Assembly (NCBI GenBank): GCA_018401965.1
Contig: JAGYJU010000009.1
Location: 124,001-188,000, forward strand
Length of the DNA stretch: 64,000 bases
Source: Roseicyclus sp.
Lineage (GTDB): Bacteria > Pseudomonadota > Alphaproteobacteria > Rhodobacterales > Rhodobacteraceae
Direction of reading: 5' to 3'
Part shown: one piece after another, positions 54,444 through 62,920 of the stretch
Layout: every line of letters starts with the position of its first letter
Numbering within the stretch: the stretch's first letter is position 1
Made by a program: the position numbers and the translations under genes
The notes under the pieces: generated by a model
Databases searched by the model: none
Seen by the model: the letters and a program-made list of their open reading frames with translations, nothing else
What the model was told of the DNA's origin: nothing

Positions 54444-55253
54444 TCAGTCTTCGAGCGCGGCCGCCGGGTCGATGCCGACCTCTTGGCACATCCGCCAGGC
54501 ATAGGAATTTTCCAGCGGCACATTGCGCCGCCACCAGGGTTTCGTGCCATTGGTATACAGATGCACCGATACGGTCGCGTCGGTGAACCAGCCTTCGACC
54601 CGGCCATGCGGATCATAAAAGATGTCGTTCAACTGGAACGGCACCGGATAGAGCGCGTCGGGCGTCATCGCGCGGTCGAAATCGCCGGTCTGCTGCGCGA
54701 AATAGGTAAAGGCCTGCGGGCCAAAGGCGGTGCGTTCGGTGCGGTAGATCCGCACCGCCAGCGGCGCATCCTTTTGCCGCTCCAGCTTCTTGCGCTGTTG
54801 CTTGTTCCACCAGGGCGGCGCCTCGGGCAGGTTGTCGTAATAGTCCAGCAACCGGTCCATCAACGCGCACTGCTGCGGCAGGCCCACGACCCCGCAATTC
54901 AGCGCGCCGCGCATCCCGTGGCCGGCAAAGATCCATTCCCAGTCATCGGGAAAGGGCCGGTGGCAAAACGCGTCGCAATCGATCCAGATCGCGCCGGTTT
55001 TCTGGATCATCTTGTAGCGAAACACGTTCGACAGGAACGAGGCCGAGGTTTGTTCGACGATATCCATCGGGATATCCATGATCTCGGAGGCAGGCCGCAC
55101 CACCACACCCGGTGGCGCATTGGTCACGACATCGGTGCAATACAGCGTCACCGGATGCCCGTGCCGCAGATGCGACACAAGACACAACTGATTGAGATAC
55201 TGAAGCTTTTCCCCGATCCATAGGGATGCCACCGGCCGACGATCAAATCCCAC
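54444..55253 (-). CDS. Glycosyltransferase-like protein (GT32/capsule type)
   Basis: This is a 269-residue protein with the sequence order of GT32-like sugar transferases: SLWIGEKLQYLNQLCLVSHLRHGH, FRYKMIQKTGAIWIDCDAFCHRP (DxD as DCD, with the typical preceding KTGAIWID) and HGMRGALNCGVVGLPQ. It begins the three-gene glycosyltransferase cluster and is probably its promoter-proximal gene. The start is a GTG at 55253 (MGFDRRPVASLW). Sugar donor unknown. Confidence 0.8.
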   Translation of the reverse strand: MGFDRRPVASLWIGEKLQYLNQLCLVSHLRHGHPVTLYCTDVVTNAPPGVVVRPASEIMDIPMDIVEQTSASFLSNVFRYKMIQKTGAIWIDCDAFCHRPFPDDWEWIFAGHGMRGALNCGVVGLPQQCALMDRLLDYYDNLPEAPPWWNKQQRKKLERQKDAPLAVRIYRTERTAFGPQAFTYFAQQTGDFDRAMTPDALYPVPFQLNDIFYDPHGRVEGWFTDATVSVHLYTNGTKPWWRRNVPLENSYAWRMCQEVGIDPAAALED

Positions 55254-55364
55254 GTGCGTGCCCTTTTCCTGCCCTGCCGCGGTTTATCCGTAACTTTCGT
55301 TGCGTGATTGTCTCTTATTCCGGCAGTCAAGGCAAAGGGTTTTGGGTGGTTGTGGCGGGCAAGA

Positions 55365-56156
55365 TCACGGGTCTGTGCCGTTCTTTGCCGTCAAGCGCAG
55401 CCGGGTCATCCAGCCCAGGGTCGCATCGGTCGGGCCGCCGGGCTTGTATTCGGCGCCAAGCGGCGCGGTCCAGCCCAGGGCCGCGATCTCGGCAAAGACG
55501 GCCCGGTAATCGACGTCGCCATGGTCAGGCGCGCCCCGGTCGGGGACGGCGGCGAACTGGATATGGCCGATGATCGGGCGCAGCGCGCGCAGCCGCGCGA
55601 TCACATCGCCCTCGGTCCGGCCCACATGGTAGCAATCGAACATCAGCCGCAGGTTCGGCGCGCCGATCCGCGCGATCAGATCGGCGGCCTGCCCGGTGGT
55701 GTTGAGGAAATACCCCGGCGCATCGAACCGGTTCAACGGCTCGATCAGGATGGTGCGGCCCAGGTCCGCCGCCCGGTCGCAGGCATGGGCCAGGTTTTCG
55801 ACAAAGGCCCGTTCGGCCGCGTCGCCCGCGACGACACCGGCCATCACATGCACACAGGCCGCATCGATGGCGCAGGCATAATCCAGCGCCTGATCAATGG
55901 CCGCGCGCGCCTCCGCCTCGCGGCCGGGCAGGGCAGCCAGCCCGTTTTCGCCCAAGGCCAGATCGCCGCGCCGCGTGTTCAGCCCCAGCATCGGCAGCCC
56001 GGTCTCTGTCAGCGCCGCGCGCAGATCCTCTATGGGCGTGTCATAGGGCCAATGGCATTCCACCGCATCGAACCCCGCCCCATGGGCCGCGCGCACCGCA
56101 TCGGGCAGGGCCAGATCGGTCCAGAGAAATCCAAGATTGGCGGAAAACCGGGTCAT
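55365..56156 (-). CDS. otnI: 2-oxo-tetronate isomerase (TIM barrel)
   Basis: This is a 263-residue hydroxypyruvate-isomerase-like TIM barrel: FSANLGFLWTDLALPDAV, HWPYDTP, RTILIEPLNRFDAPGYFLNTT and MFDCYHVGRTEGD, with Glu and His metal/base positions. In DUF1537 pathways OtnI interconverts 2-oxo- and 3-oxo-tetronate. The start is set at ATG 56156, which overlaps the otnC stop as ATGA. It is the last gene of an eight-gene minus-strand operon. Assignment relies on family plus context; hydroxypyruvate isomerase is the alternative. Confidence 0.88.
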   Translation of the reverse strand: MTRFSANLGFLWTDLALPDAVRAAHGAGFDAVECHWPYDTPIEDLRAALTETGLPMLGLNTRRGDLALGENGLAALPGREAEARAAIDQALDYACAIDAACVHVMAGVVAGDAAERAFVENLAHACDRAADLGRTILIEPLNRFDAPGYFLNTTGQAADLIARIGAPNLRLMFDCYHVGRTEGDVIARLRALRPIIGHIQFAAVPDRGAPDHGDVDYRAVFAEIAALGWTAPLGAEYKPGGPTDATLGWMTRLRLTAKNGTDP

Positions 56157-56800
56157 ATGTCCCACTCCACGTCAAAACGGGTGATCACGGCGCGCGTCTG
56201 ATCCTCGGTCAGCATCCGGGGCTGCGCACCGCGCAGCACCAGCGCCAGCCGCGCGGTCGCCTCCAGCTCTTCCATCGCGGCACAGGCGGCGGCGATGTCG
56301 CGCCCCGCCACGACGGGGCCGTGATTGGCCAAGAGAACCGCGCTGCGCTTGCCCGCAAGGCCACGCACCGCATCCCCCATGGCCGGGTCGCCGGGCACGA
56401 AGAAGGGCAACAGCTTGACCCGCCCCAATTGCATGATCGCATAGGGCGTCAGCGGCGGCAGCACATTGTCAGGGTCCGTTTCCGGCAGCATCGACAGCGC
56501 GACGGAATGGGTGGCGTGCAGATGCACCACCGCCCCCGCCGTGCTGCGCGTGTCGTAAAAGGCGCTGTGCAGCGGCATTTCCTTGGTCGGCGTATCGCCC
56601 CCGATCAGGCGGCCCATCGCGTCGAACCGGCTGAGCCGCGCGGGATCAAGGCTGCCGAAACTGGTGCCGGTGGGCGAGACCAGCAGCCCGCCATCCTCGG
56701 TCCGGGCGGAAATATTGCCGGTGCTGCCATGGGTCAGCCCCCGGTCGAACAACGATTTCGCCAGCGTGCAGATCTGGTCGCGCAGGGCCGTTTCGGTCAT
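56153..56800 (-). CDS. otnC: 3-oxo-tetronate 4-phosphate decarboxylase (class II aldolase)
   Basis: This is a 215-residue class II aldolase/adducin-type enzyme. Zinc-binding histidines are in VVHLHATHSVAL and in the NHGPVVAG region, and the phosphate/substrate segment is GSTGNISARTEDGGLLVSPTG (pieces). In the acid-sugar pathway OtnC decarboxylates 3-oxo-tetronate 4-phosphate to dihydroxyacetone phosphate and CO2. Overlaps of four bases on both sides (otnK, otnI) show tight translational coupling. Confidence 0.9.
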   Translation of the reverse strand: MTETALRDQICTLAKSLFDRGLTHGSTGNISARTEDGGLLVSPTGTSFGSLDPARLSRFDAMGRLIGGDTPTKEMPLHSAFYDTRSTAGAVVHLHATHSVALSMLPETDPDNVLPPLTPYAIMQLGRVKLLPFFVPGDPAMGDAVRGLAGKRSAVLLANHGPVVAGRDIAAACAAMEELEATARLALVLRGAQPRMLTEDQTRAVITRFDVEWDI

Positions 56801-58038
56801 GATGCCCCCGACAGCAGCCGGTCAGCCTTGGCAAAGAAATCCTCTGCGCCAAAATTGCCGGATTTGAGCGCCACCACCAGATCGCCGCGCGCCCGAAGCG
56901 CAGGCACCCCCGGGTCGATTTCCGGCCCGATTTCCAGCCGCGACAGGCCCAGCCCCTCGACCACCGCGCCCGAGGTTTCGCCGCCCGCCGTGATCAACCG
57001 GGTCGCGCCGCCCGCCACCACAAGCCGGGCCACCTGGGCAAAGAACCCTTCCAGCGCCGCCGCCGAAGCCTCTCGGCCATAGTGGTCTTGCACGGCGGCC
57101 ACCTCTGCCGGGTCGGCGGAACTATAGGCCAGCGGCAGACCGTCCTGCGCCAAAAGCCAGTCGGCGATGTCCTCGGGCGTCAGCCGCCCCTCGATCACAT
57201 CGCCCGCCACCACTTCGCGCGCGGGCTGCGATGCGGCGTGATGGGCCACTTGTGCGCGCGTCGCAACAGAGCACGACCCCGACAGCACGACACCCTTGCC
57301 GCCCTGTCCGCGCCAGGGCACCGGCGCGGGCGTGCAGCCAAAATTGGCGGGCAGGCCAAGCGCCACGCCCGACCCGCCGGTGATCAGCGGCAGATCCCGC
57401 GCCGCCCGGCCGATGGCCAGGAGATCGGTATCGCGGATCGCATCGACCACGATCAGGCGATGCCCGGCCCGGTCCTGCGCCGCAAGTGCCCGCGCGATGG
57501 CATCCGGGCCGTCGAAGACGTCAGGGGCCGCGACATGGCCGACCGAATGGCGCGTCTGGGGCGCCAGCCAGCGGCGCAGATCGGCATCGCGCATCGGGGT
57601 CAGCGGGTGGTTTTCCATCCCCGACTGGTTCAGCAACCGGTCACGCACGAACAAATGCCCCTGGTAGACCGACCGCCCCGCGCCCGGAAAGGCCGGGCAG
57701 ACGATCACCTGATGGGCATCCAGCGCCTCGGCCAGCGCATCCGCGACGGGGCCGATATTGCCCTCGGGCGTGCTGTCGAAGGTGGAACAATACTTGAAGA
57801 AAATCTGTTCGCAGCCCTGCGCGCGCAACCAATCCAGCGCGGCCAGCGATTGGCGCACCGCTTCGGCGGGCGGGATCGAGCGCGATTTCAGCGCGACAAC
57901 CCCGGCCTCGACATCGGGGGCGGCGGGCGCATCGGGGATGCCGGTATATTGCACCACGCGCATGCCCCCCTTGGCCAGCGTATTGGCCAGATCGCTCGAT
58001 CCGGTGAAATCATCGCCGATACAGCCAAGCCGCATCAT
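56797..58038 (-). CDS. otnK: 3-oxo-tetronate kinase (DUF1537 family)
   Basis: This is a 413-residue DUF1537 four-carbon acid sugar kinase. The N-terminal substrate domain begins LGCIGDDFTGSSDLANTL and the middle carries FKYCSTFDSTPEGNIGPV. The C-terminal nucleotide-binding domain has LSGSCSVATRAQV and LITAGGETSGAVVEGL. It phosphorylates 3-oxo-tetronate at O4. It starts at ATG 58038, overlapping the ltnD stop. It is the diagnostic gene of the operon. Confidence in family is very high, in exact stereochemistry moderate. Confidence 0.93.
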   Translation of the reverse strand: MMRLGCIGDDFTGSSDLANTLAKGGMRVVQYTGIPDAPAAPDVEAGVVALKSRSIPPAEAVRQSLAALDWLRAQGCEQIFFKYCSTFDSTPEGNIGPVADALAEALDAHQVIVCPAFPGAGRSVYQGHLFVRDRLLNQSGMENHPLTPMRDADLRRWLAPQTRHSVGHVAAPDVFDGPDAIARALAAQDRAGHRLIVVDAIRDTDLLAIGRAARDLPLITGGSGVALGLPANFGCTPAPVPWRGQGGKGVVLSGSCSVATRAQVAHHAASQPAREVVAGDVIEGRLTPEDIADWLLAQDGLPLAYSSADPAEVAAVQDHYGREASAAALEGFFAQVARLVVAGGATRLITAGGETSGAVVEGLGLSRLEIGPEIDPGVPALRARGDLVVALKSGNFGAEDFFAKADRLLSGAS

Positions 58039-58925
58039 GCGTCCCCTTCGCCGGGCAGGGTCAGGCGGGCGTTGCGGGCATAGACCTTGGCCACCGCCGC
58101 GTCGTCTTCATGGCCAAGCCCCATTCCAGCGGCGGCAAGATATTGCTGCAGGGCCGCCGCCGTGATCGGCGCGCTGAACCGCGCATCGCGTGCGATGTCC
58201 AGAACGATGCCCAGGTCCTTGGGCCAGATGTTGATCTGGCTATGGGGGGTATAGTCGCCCGCCACGATATGGGGCGCGCGGTTTTCCAGCATCCAGCTTG
58301 TGCCCGCGCATTGGCGGATCACGGTCAGGAAGGTTTCGGGCGCGATGCCTTGCGTCATGCCAAAGGTCATCGCCTCGGCCATGGTGGCGATATGGACACC
58401 TGCCAGCATCTGGTTGACCGCCTTCATCGCCGATCCGGGGCCAGCGTGATCGCCCAGCTCGAACACGGTTTCGGCCATGGCATCAAGGGCCGGACGCGCC
58501 GCCGCAAAGGCCGCGGCACTGCCCGCCGCCATCACCGACAAGGTGCCAAGCCCCGCCTTGGCGGCACCGCCCGAAATCGGCGCATCGAGATAGTGCAGCC
58601 CAAGGGCCTGGGCCTGGGCCTCCATCTCGCGGGCAAAGCCGGGTGCGACGGTGGCGCAGCTGATGATCACGCCGCCGGGGGCCAGCCGCGCCGCAAGGCC
58701 ATCGGCCCCGAACAGCGCGCTGCGGGTCTGATCGGCGTTGAGCACGACGCAGACGATGATGTTGGCCTTGGGGCTGTCTGCGGTCAGCATCTGCCCCCCG
58801 GCCGCGATCAGCGCCGTGACCCGGTCCGGGTTCGGGTCTGTGCCGTAAACCGTCAGCCCCGCCCGGACACAGGATGCGGCCATCCCCAACCCCATGGACC
58901 CAAGCCCTGCGAAATAGATGTTCAT
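58035..58925 (-). CDS. ltnD: L-threonate dehydrogenase-like beta-hydroxyacid dehydrogenase
   Basis: This is a 296-residue 3-hydroxyisobutyrate-dehydrogenase-family enzyme: cofactor motif FAGLGSMGLGMAAS, substrate motif DAPISGGAAKAGLGTL and the catalytic lysine in AMKAVNQMLAGVH. In known acid-sugar operons LtnD oxidises L-threonate to 2-oxo-tetronate. The start is the ATG that gives MNIYFAGLGSM, one base after the dctM stop. It is part of the denD-dctPQM-ltnD-otnKCI operon. The substrate is inferred from context. Confidence 0.87.
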   Translation of the reverse strand: MNIYFAGLGSMGLGMAASCVRAGLTVYGTDPNPDRVTALIAAGGQMLTADSPKANIIVCVVLNADQTRSALFGADGLAARLAPGGVIISCATVAPGFAREMEAQAQALGLHYLDAPISGGAAKAGLGTLSVMAAGSAAAFAAARPALDAMAETVFELGDHAGPGSAMKAVNQMLAGVHIATMAEAMTFGMTQGIAPETFLTVIRQCAGTSWMLENRAPHIVAGDYTPHSQINIWPKDLGIVLDIARDARFSAPITAAALQQYLAAAGMGLGHEDDAAVAKVYARNARLTLPGEGDA

Positions 58926-58926
58926 C

Positions 58927-60207
58927 TCAAAGCCCCATGATGATTTGCATTGGCCACAGCGACACCGCCGGCACATAGGTCACGACCATGAGCGCGGCAA
59001 AGACGGTCAGCACGAACCACAACAATTGCGGGATGATCCGTTCGACCGGGATATTGGCCACCGAACAGGCGGCGAACAGGTTCACGCCAAGCGGCGGGGT
59101 GATCATGCCAAGCGCAAGGTTCAACACCATGATCAGCCCGAAATGCACCGGGTCCACCCCATAGGCCATGGCGATGGGCGCAAGGATCGGCGCCAGCACA
59201 AGGATCGCGGCAGAGGTTTCGATGAACATCCCCACCACCAAGAGCAACAGGTTGACCACCAAGAGGAACATGACCCGCGTCTCGATCACCTCGCGCATCA
59301 GGGCCGCGATGTCATTGGGCAGGCCCGAGCGGGTGACAAGGAAGGAAAACAGCGCCGCCGCCGAAATGATCAGCATGATGGCCGATGTGGCCAGCACGGT
59401 CTTTTTCAACACCTCGGGCAGGTGACGGGGCTTGAGTTCGCGGTAAAACACCATGCCGACCAGCACGGCGACCGCAACGGCGGCGGCGCTGGCCTCGGTC
59501 GGGGTGAAGATGCCGGTGTAGATGCCGCCAAGGATCGCCACCGGCACCAGCATCGCCGGAAGCGCCGCCAGCGCCGCGGGCCCAAGGCGCGGGCGATCGG
59601 CCCCATCCTGCGCCCCGATGCCGCGCACCCGGCACAAGATCAAGACCAGCGCCATCAACGCCCCCGCCACCAGCAAACCCGGCCCAAGCCCCGCAAGGAA
59701 GAGCTGACCGATCGAGGTGTCGGTCGACACACCATAGAGAATGAGCGGGATCGAGGGCGGGATCAGCACCCCCAGTTCCGCCGAAGACGCCTGAACGGAG
59801 GCCGCCATGGGTTTGGGGTAGCCATGCTTGACCATGGCCGGGATCAGGATCGCGCCAATCGCAAAGGTCGTGGCCACCGATGATCCGGACACGCTGGCAA
59901 ACATCATGCAGGTCAGAACGCAGGTCGCGGCCAGGCCCCCCTGCACGCCGCCCACTATAGCCTTGGCCAGATCGACCAGCCGCTGCGAAATGCCGCCCAC
60001 CGACATCAGGTTGCCCGCCAGGATGAACAGCGGGATCGCCATCAGCGGGAAACTGTCCAGCCCGGTGAACATGCGTTGCGCGACCAACAGCAACGGCAGG
60101 CGGCCATGCGCCTCGATGCCGATGACCGAGGCCAGCCCGATCGCCACCGCGATGGGCACGCCGATGATGAAAAAGATGCCGAGCGACAGCGCCAATGCGG
60201 TGTTCAT
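58927..60207 (-). CDS. dctM: TRAP transporter large permease
   Basis: This is a 426-residue DctM-type permease with about 12 membrane segments (LALSLGIFFIIGVPIAVAIG, PLMAIPLFILAGNLMSVGG, ATTFAIGAILIPAMVKHGYP, LALGMITPPLGVNLF). It forms the sodium-driven importer with DctQ, fed by DctP. Located inside the acid-sugar operon between denD and ltnD, so its cargo is inferred to be erythronate and/or threonate. It overlaps dctQ by four bases. Confidence 0.94.
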   Translation of the reverse strand: MNTALALSLGIFFIIGVPIAVAIGLASVIGIEAHGRLPLLLVAQRMFTGLDSFPLMAIPLFILAGNLMSVGGISQRLVDLAKAIVGGVQGGLAATCVLTCMMFASVSGSSVATTFAIGAILIPAMVKHGYPKPMAASVQASSAELGVLIPPSIPLILYGVSTDTSIGQLFLAGLGPGLLVAGALMALVLILCRVRGIGAQDGADRPRLGPAALAALPAMLVPVAILGGIYTGIFTPTEASAAAVAVAVLVGMVFYRELKPRHLPEVLKKTVLATSAIMLIISAAALFSFLVTRSGLPNDIAALMREVIETRVMFLLVVNLLLLVVGMFIETSAAILVLAPILAPIAMAYGVDPVHFGLIMVLNLALGMITPPLGVNLFAACSVANIPVERIIPQLLWFVLTVFAALMVVTYVPAVSLWPMQIIMGL

Positions 60208-60725
60208 GCCTGTCCCTCCGCGCGGGTTGCGTCATCGCCATCGGGGCGCGGCCAATCGCCCTGCGCCGCCCGGATCATGCAGCCCAGGATCGCGATCCAG
60301 ATGAACACCGACCCGATCGGCAGCGCCGCGTAGACCCAGGCGATCGACACCTGCAACGCGGCCAGCGTCTGCCCGGTGACGCGTTCGGTCATCGCCCAGC
60401 CCTGCCAGAACAGGATGGCGAAGAATACCAGGCTCAACACCATGGAAAATTGATAAAGCGCCAGCCCCAGCTTGCGCGGCAGCGCGGTCTGGATGAATTC
60501 CAGCGCGATCATCGTGCCTTCGCGAAAGGCGGGCGCCACACCCAGGAAGACCGACCAGATCATTGCCGACCGGGTGATGACCTCGGACCAGGTCGAAGGC
60601 CGCCCAAAGGCAAAGCGCGTGGTCACCTGGTAAATGGCCAGGGCCGTGGCGATCACAAGCAAGGCCATCGCCAGCCAGAGCGCGACACGTGTCGTGACCG
60701 CTTCGAAACGCAAGAACACCGACAT
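60204..60725 (-). CDS. dctQ: TRAP transporter small permease
   Basis: This is a 173-residue DctQ-type protein with four membrane helices (LWLAMALLVIATALAIYQV; SAMIWSVFLGVAPAFREG; FSMVLSLVFFAILFWQGW; AALPIGSVFIWIAILGCMI). The W-x-E-pattern segment STWSEVITRSAMIW and REGTMIALEF are characteristic. It pairs with DctM. A hairpin separates it from dctP upstream. Confidence 0.93.
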   Translation of the reverse strand: MSVFLRFEAVTTRVALWLAMALLVIATALAIYQVTTRFAFGRPSTWSEVITRSAMIWSVFLGVAPAFREGTMIALEFIQTALPRKLGLALYQFSMVLSLVFFAILFWQGWAMTERVTGQTLAALQVSIAWVYAALPIGSVFIWIAILGCMIRAAQGDWPRPDGDDATRAEGQA

Positions 60726-60754
60726 GCCGCCTCCGGGGTTGGATCAGAAATAGC

Positions 60755-60786
60755 CGGACCGGCAAGCGCGATGGCCTGCCGGTCCG
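60755..60786 (-). terminator. Intercistronic hairpin between dctP and dctQ
   Basis: A 10-bp perfect stem CGGACCGGCA / TGCCGGTCCG with a 12-base loop lies directly downstream of the dctP stop. It mirrors the hairpin after the peptide-binding-protein gene at 27.5 kb and probably sets binding protein above permease levels. Confidence 0.65.
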
Positions 60787-60800
60787 CTTGGGTCAGCGCG

Positions 60801-61769
60801 TCACTCGACGGCGAGGATGCGTTCCAGAAGCGCGGTGCCGAACTGGTCGGTATAGACCGGCCACGCGGCTTCGGCGGCAAGCGCCTGGAACGGCGCGCGG
60901 TCGATCTCGGTGATGACCTCCATGCCATTGGCGCGCATCAGGTCGACGCCTTCGGCTTCCAGCCGGTCAACCTCGGCGCGGGTGGCCGCAGCCGAGGCGC
61001 GGGCCGCTTCCATGAACCAGCCCTGCTGTTCTTCGGTCAGGCCCTCGAACAAGATGGGCGAGGCCAGCACGACGGCGGGCGAATAGACATGGCCGGTCAG
61101 CGTGACATAGCCCTGCACCTCCCAGAACCGCGAGGCGGTGATGACGGTGATCGGGTTTTCCTGCCCGTCGACGACGCCTTGCTGCAACGCGCCGAACACT
61201 TCGGGAAAGGCCATCGGCGTGGGGGCCGCGCCCATGCCTTCAAAGGCCGCCATGTGAACGGCGTTTTCCATCGTCCGCAGCTTCAGCCCGCCAAGGTCTT
61301 CGGGCGTGGTGATCGGGCGCTGCGAATTGGTCACGTGACGAAAGCCGTTCTCGCTCCAGGCCAGGCCGACCAGGTCGTTTCCGCCCATCGCGTCCAGAAG
61401 TTCCTGGCCGATTTCGCCGTCCAGCACGCTGCGCGCATGGTCGTAGTCGCGGAACAGGAACGGCAGGTCGAGCGCCAGGACCTCGGGCACGAAATTGCCC
61501 AAGGGGCCGGTCGAGGTGATGACCAGGTCAAGCGACCCGATCTGCAGACCTTCGATCATGTCGCGTTCGCCGCCCAACTGGCCCGCGGGCGCCTGTTCGC
61601 CGGTAAAGGTGCCGCCCGACAATTCTGCCAGCGTGTCGAGGAACGCCTGTGCGCCGACGCCGTAATGCGATGTCGGCGACAAGGCATGGCCGATCACCAG
61701 GCTGTCCTGCGCTTGCGCCGCACTGACCAGTGCGACCGCCGAAACGGCGCCAAGAATGTAATGTTTCAT
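60801..61769 (-). CDS. dctP: TRAP transporter substrate-binding protein
   Basis: This is a 322-residue periplasmic DctP protein with signal peptide ILGAVSAVALVSAAQA (cleavage near 20). Family segments are LVIGHALSPTSHYG, GGERDMIEGLQIGSLDL, the LRTMENAVHMAAFEGMGA region containing the ligand-binding Arg, and VDGQENPITVI. It captures the acid sugar for DctQM. The ligand is inferred to be D-erythronate or L-threonate from the neighbouring enzymes. Confidence 0.93.
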   Translation of the reverse strand: MKHYILGAVSAVALVSAAQAQDSLVIGHALSPTSHYGVGAQAFLDTLAELSGGTFTGEQAPAGQLGGERDMIEGLQIGSLDLVITSTGPLGNFVPEVLALDLPFLFRDYDHARSVLDGEIGQELLDAMGGNDLVGLAWSENGFRHVTNSQRPITTPEDLGGLKLRTMENAVHMAAFEGMGAAPTPMAFPEVFGALQQGVVDGQENPITVITASRFWEVQGYVTLTGHVYSPAVVLASPILFEGLTEEQQGWFMEAARASAAATRAEVDRLEAEGVDLMRANGMEVITEIDRAPFQALAAEAAWPVYTDQFGTALLERILAVE

Positions 61770-61804
61770 CTCTCTCTCCCTGTCGTGTTGCTGGCGTGGT
61801 CGAG

Positions 61805-62791
61805 CTAGACCGCGCGTTCACTGCGGCGGCGATGCTCCTCGATCAGCGCCGCAATTCCGGTGTTGGGCACAAAGCCGAGCGCGCGGGCGCGCGGGCACAG
61901 GATTTCACCCGGCCAGGACGCCACGATCGTCTCGATCGCGGGGTCGGGGATGGGCGTGATGCGCGCCGCGACATCCGCCCCCGCGATTTGTGCCAGCGTA
62001 TCGATCATCTCGCCGACCGTCACGGTGATGCCCGGCAAGGTCAGCGTGGTTGTCGCGCCAAGCTCGGCCTGTTCCAGCGCGCAGGCGCGCAGCGTGTACT
62101 CCAGCGCCTTTTCCGGCGAGGCCAGGTGCAGCCGCAGGTCGCGGCCGACGGGCAAGGTGGCGGGCAGCCCCGCAAGCGGTTCGCGCAAGATGCCGCTGGC
62201 GAAACTCGACGCCGCGCGGTTGGGCGCGCCGGGCCGGATCGAAATGGTGGGAAAGCGCAGGCTGCGCCCCCGGATGAACCCGCGCCGCGTGGCGTCGCGC
62301 ACCAGCAATTCGCCCATCAATTTCTGCGTGCCATAAGACGACCGGGGCGCGGGCAGGGTATCTTCGGTGATCGTGTCGTTGTCGGCGCAGGAAAACACCG
62401 CAACGGACGAGGAAAACAGGAATACCGGTGGGCGGGCCATGCGGCGGCAGGCCTCGATCAGGGCAAGGGTGCCTTGCAGGTTCACATCCATGCCCAGGTC
62501 CCAATCCGCCTCGGCCTGTCCCGACACGACAGCGGCAAGGTGGATGACAAGATCGGGGGCATCCGAGGCGATCCGGGTCAGAACGGCCGCATCGCCCAAG
62601 GCCCCGTGCAGCGGGTGCACCCGTCGACATTGCGCGGCAAGATCTGCCAGCGGGTCGGCGGCGACATCGACGGCAAGAATGGCAGATACGCGGCGTTCTA
62701 CGCCGTCGAGTGTGACGGTATCGGCGGCATCAAGCGCCTGTACGACCATCTTGCCGATGAAACCGGCCGCGCCGGTCACCACGATTCTCAT
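61805..62791 (-). CDS. denD: D-erythronate dehydrogenase (extended SDR)
   Basis: This is a 328-residue extended SDR with VVTGAAGFIGKMVV (cofactor loop), FSSSVAVFSC (Ser), SSYGTQKLMGELL (Tyr/Lys pair) and SIRPGAPN. In other bacteria DenD from DUF1537 operons oxidises D-erythronate to 2-oxo-tetronate. It is the first gene of the operon, preceded by a TGACAGCGCTGTCA operator 37 bases upstream of the ATG. A CATAAT box adjoins that operator on the minus strand. Confidence 0.9.
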   Translation of the reverse strand: MRIVVTGAAGFIGKMVVQALDAADTVTLDGVERRVSAILAVDVAADPLADLAAQCRRVHPLHGALGDAAVLTRIASDAPDLVIHLAAVVSGQAEADWDLGMDVNLQGTLALIEACRRMARPPVFLFSSSVAVFSCADNDTITEDTLPAPRSSYGTQKLMGELLVRDATRRGFIRGRSLRFPTISIRPGAPNRAASSFASGILREPLAGLPATLPVGRDLRLHLASPEKALEYTLRACALEQAELGATTTLTLPGITVTVGEMIDTLAQIAGADVAARITPIPDPAIETIVASWPGEILCPRARALGFVPNTGIAALIEEHRRRSERAV

Positions 62792-62827
62792 GCCCGCGTC
62801 CTCCCTGTCGGTGAGGTTCGCAAATCA

Positions 62828-62841
62828 TGACAGCGCTGTCA
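62828..62841. promoter_or_regulatory. LacI-type operator 1 (perfect palindrome)
   Basis: TGACAGCGCTGTCA is a perfect 14-bp palindrome with the central CG typical of LacI-family sites. It lies 37 bases before denD, next to a CATAAT box read on the minus strand, so bound repressor would block the operon promoter. Confidence 0.85.
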
Positions 62842-62891
62842 ATTATGTTTGCCATTTTGAAAATATAGGTGAAATACTTGGATTTGAAGTA

Positions 62892-62905
62892 TGACACCGC
62901 TGTCA
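62892..62905. promoter_or_regulatory. LacI-type operator 2
   Basis: TGACACCGCTGTCA, one mismatch from operator 1 and centred 64 bases from it, about six helical turns. It overlaps the most upstream possible ATG of the regulator gene, pointing to autoregulation and to the downstream start. Confidence 0.82.
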
Positions 62906-62920
62906 ATCACGCAGGCGCAG

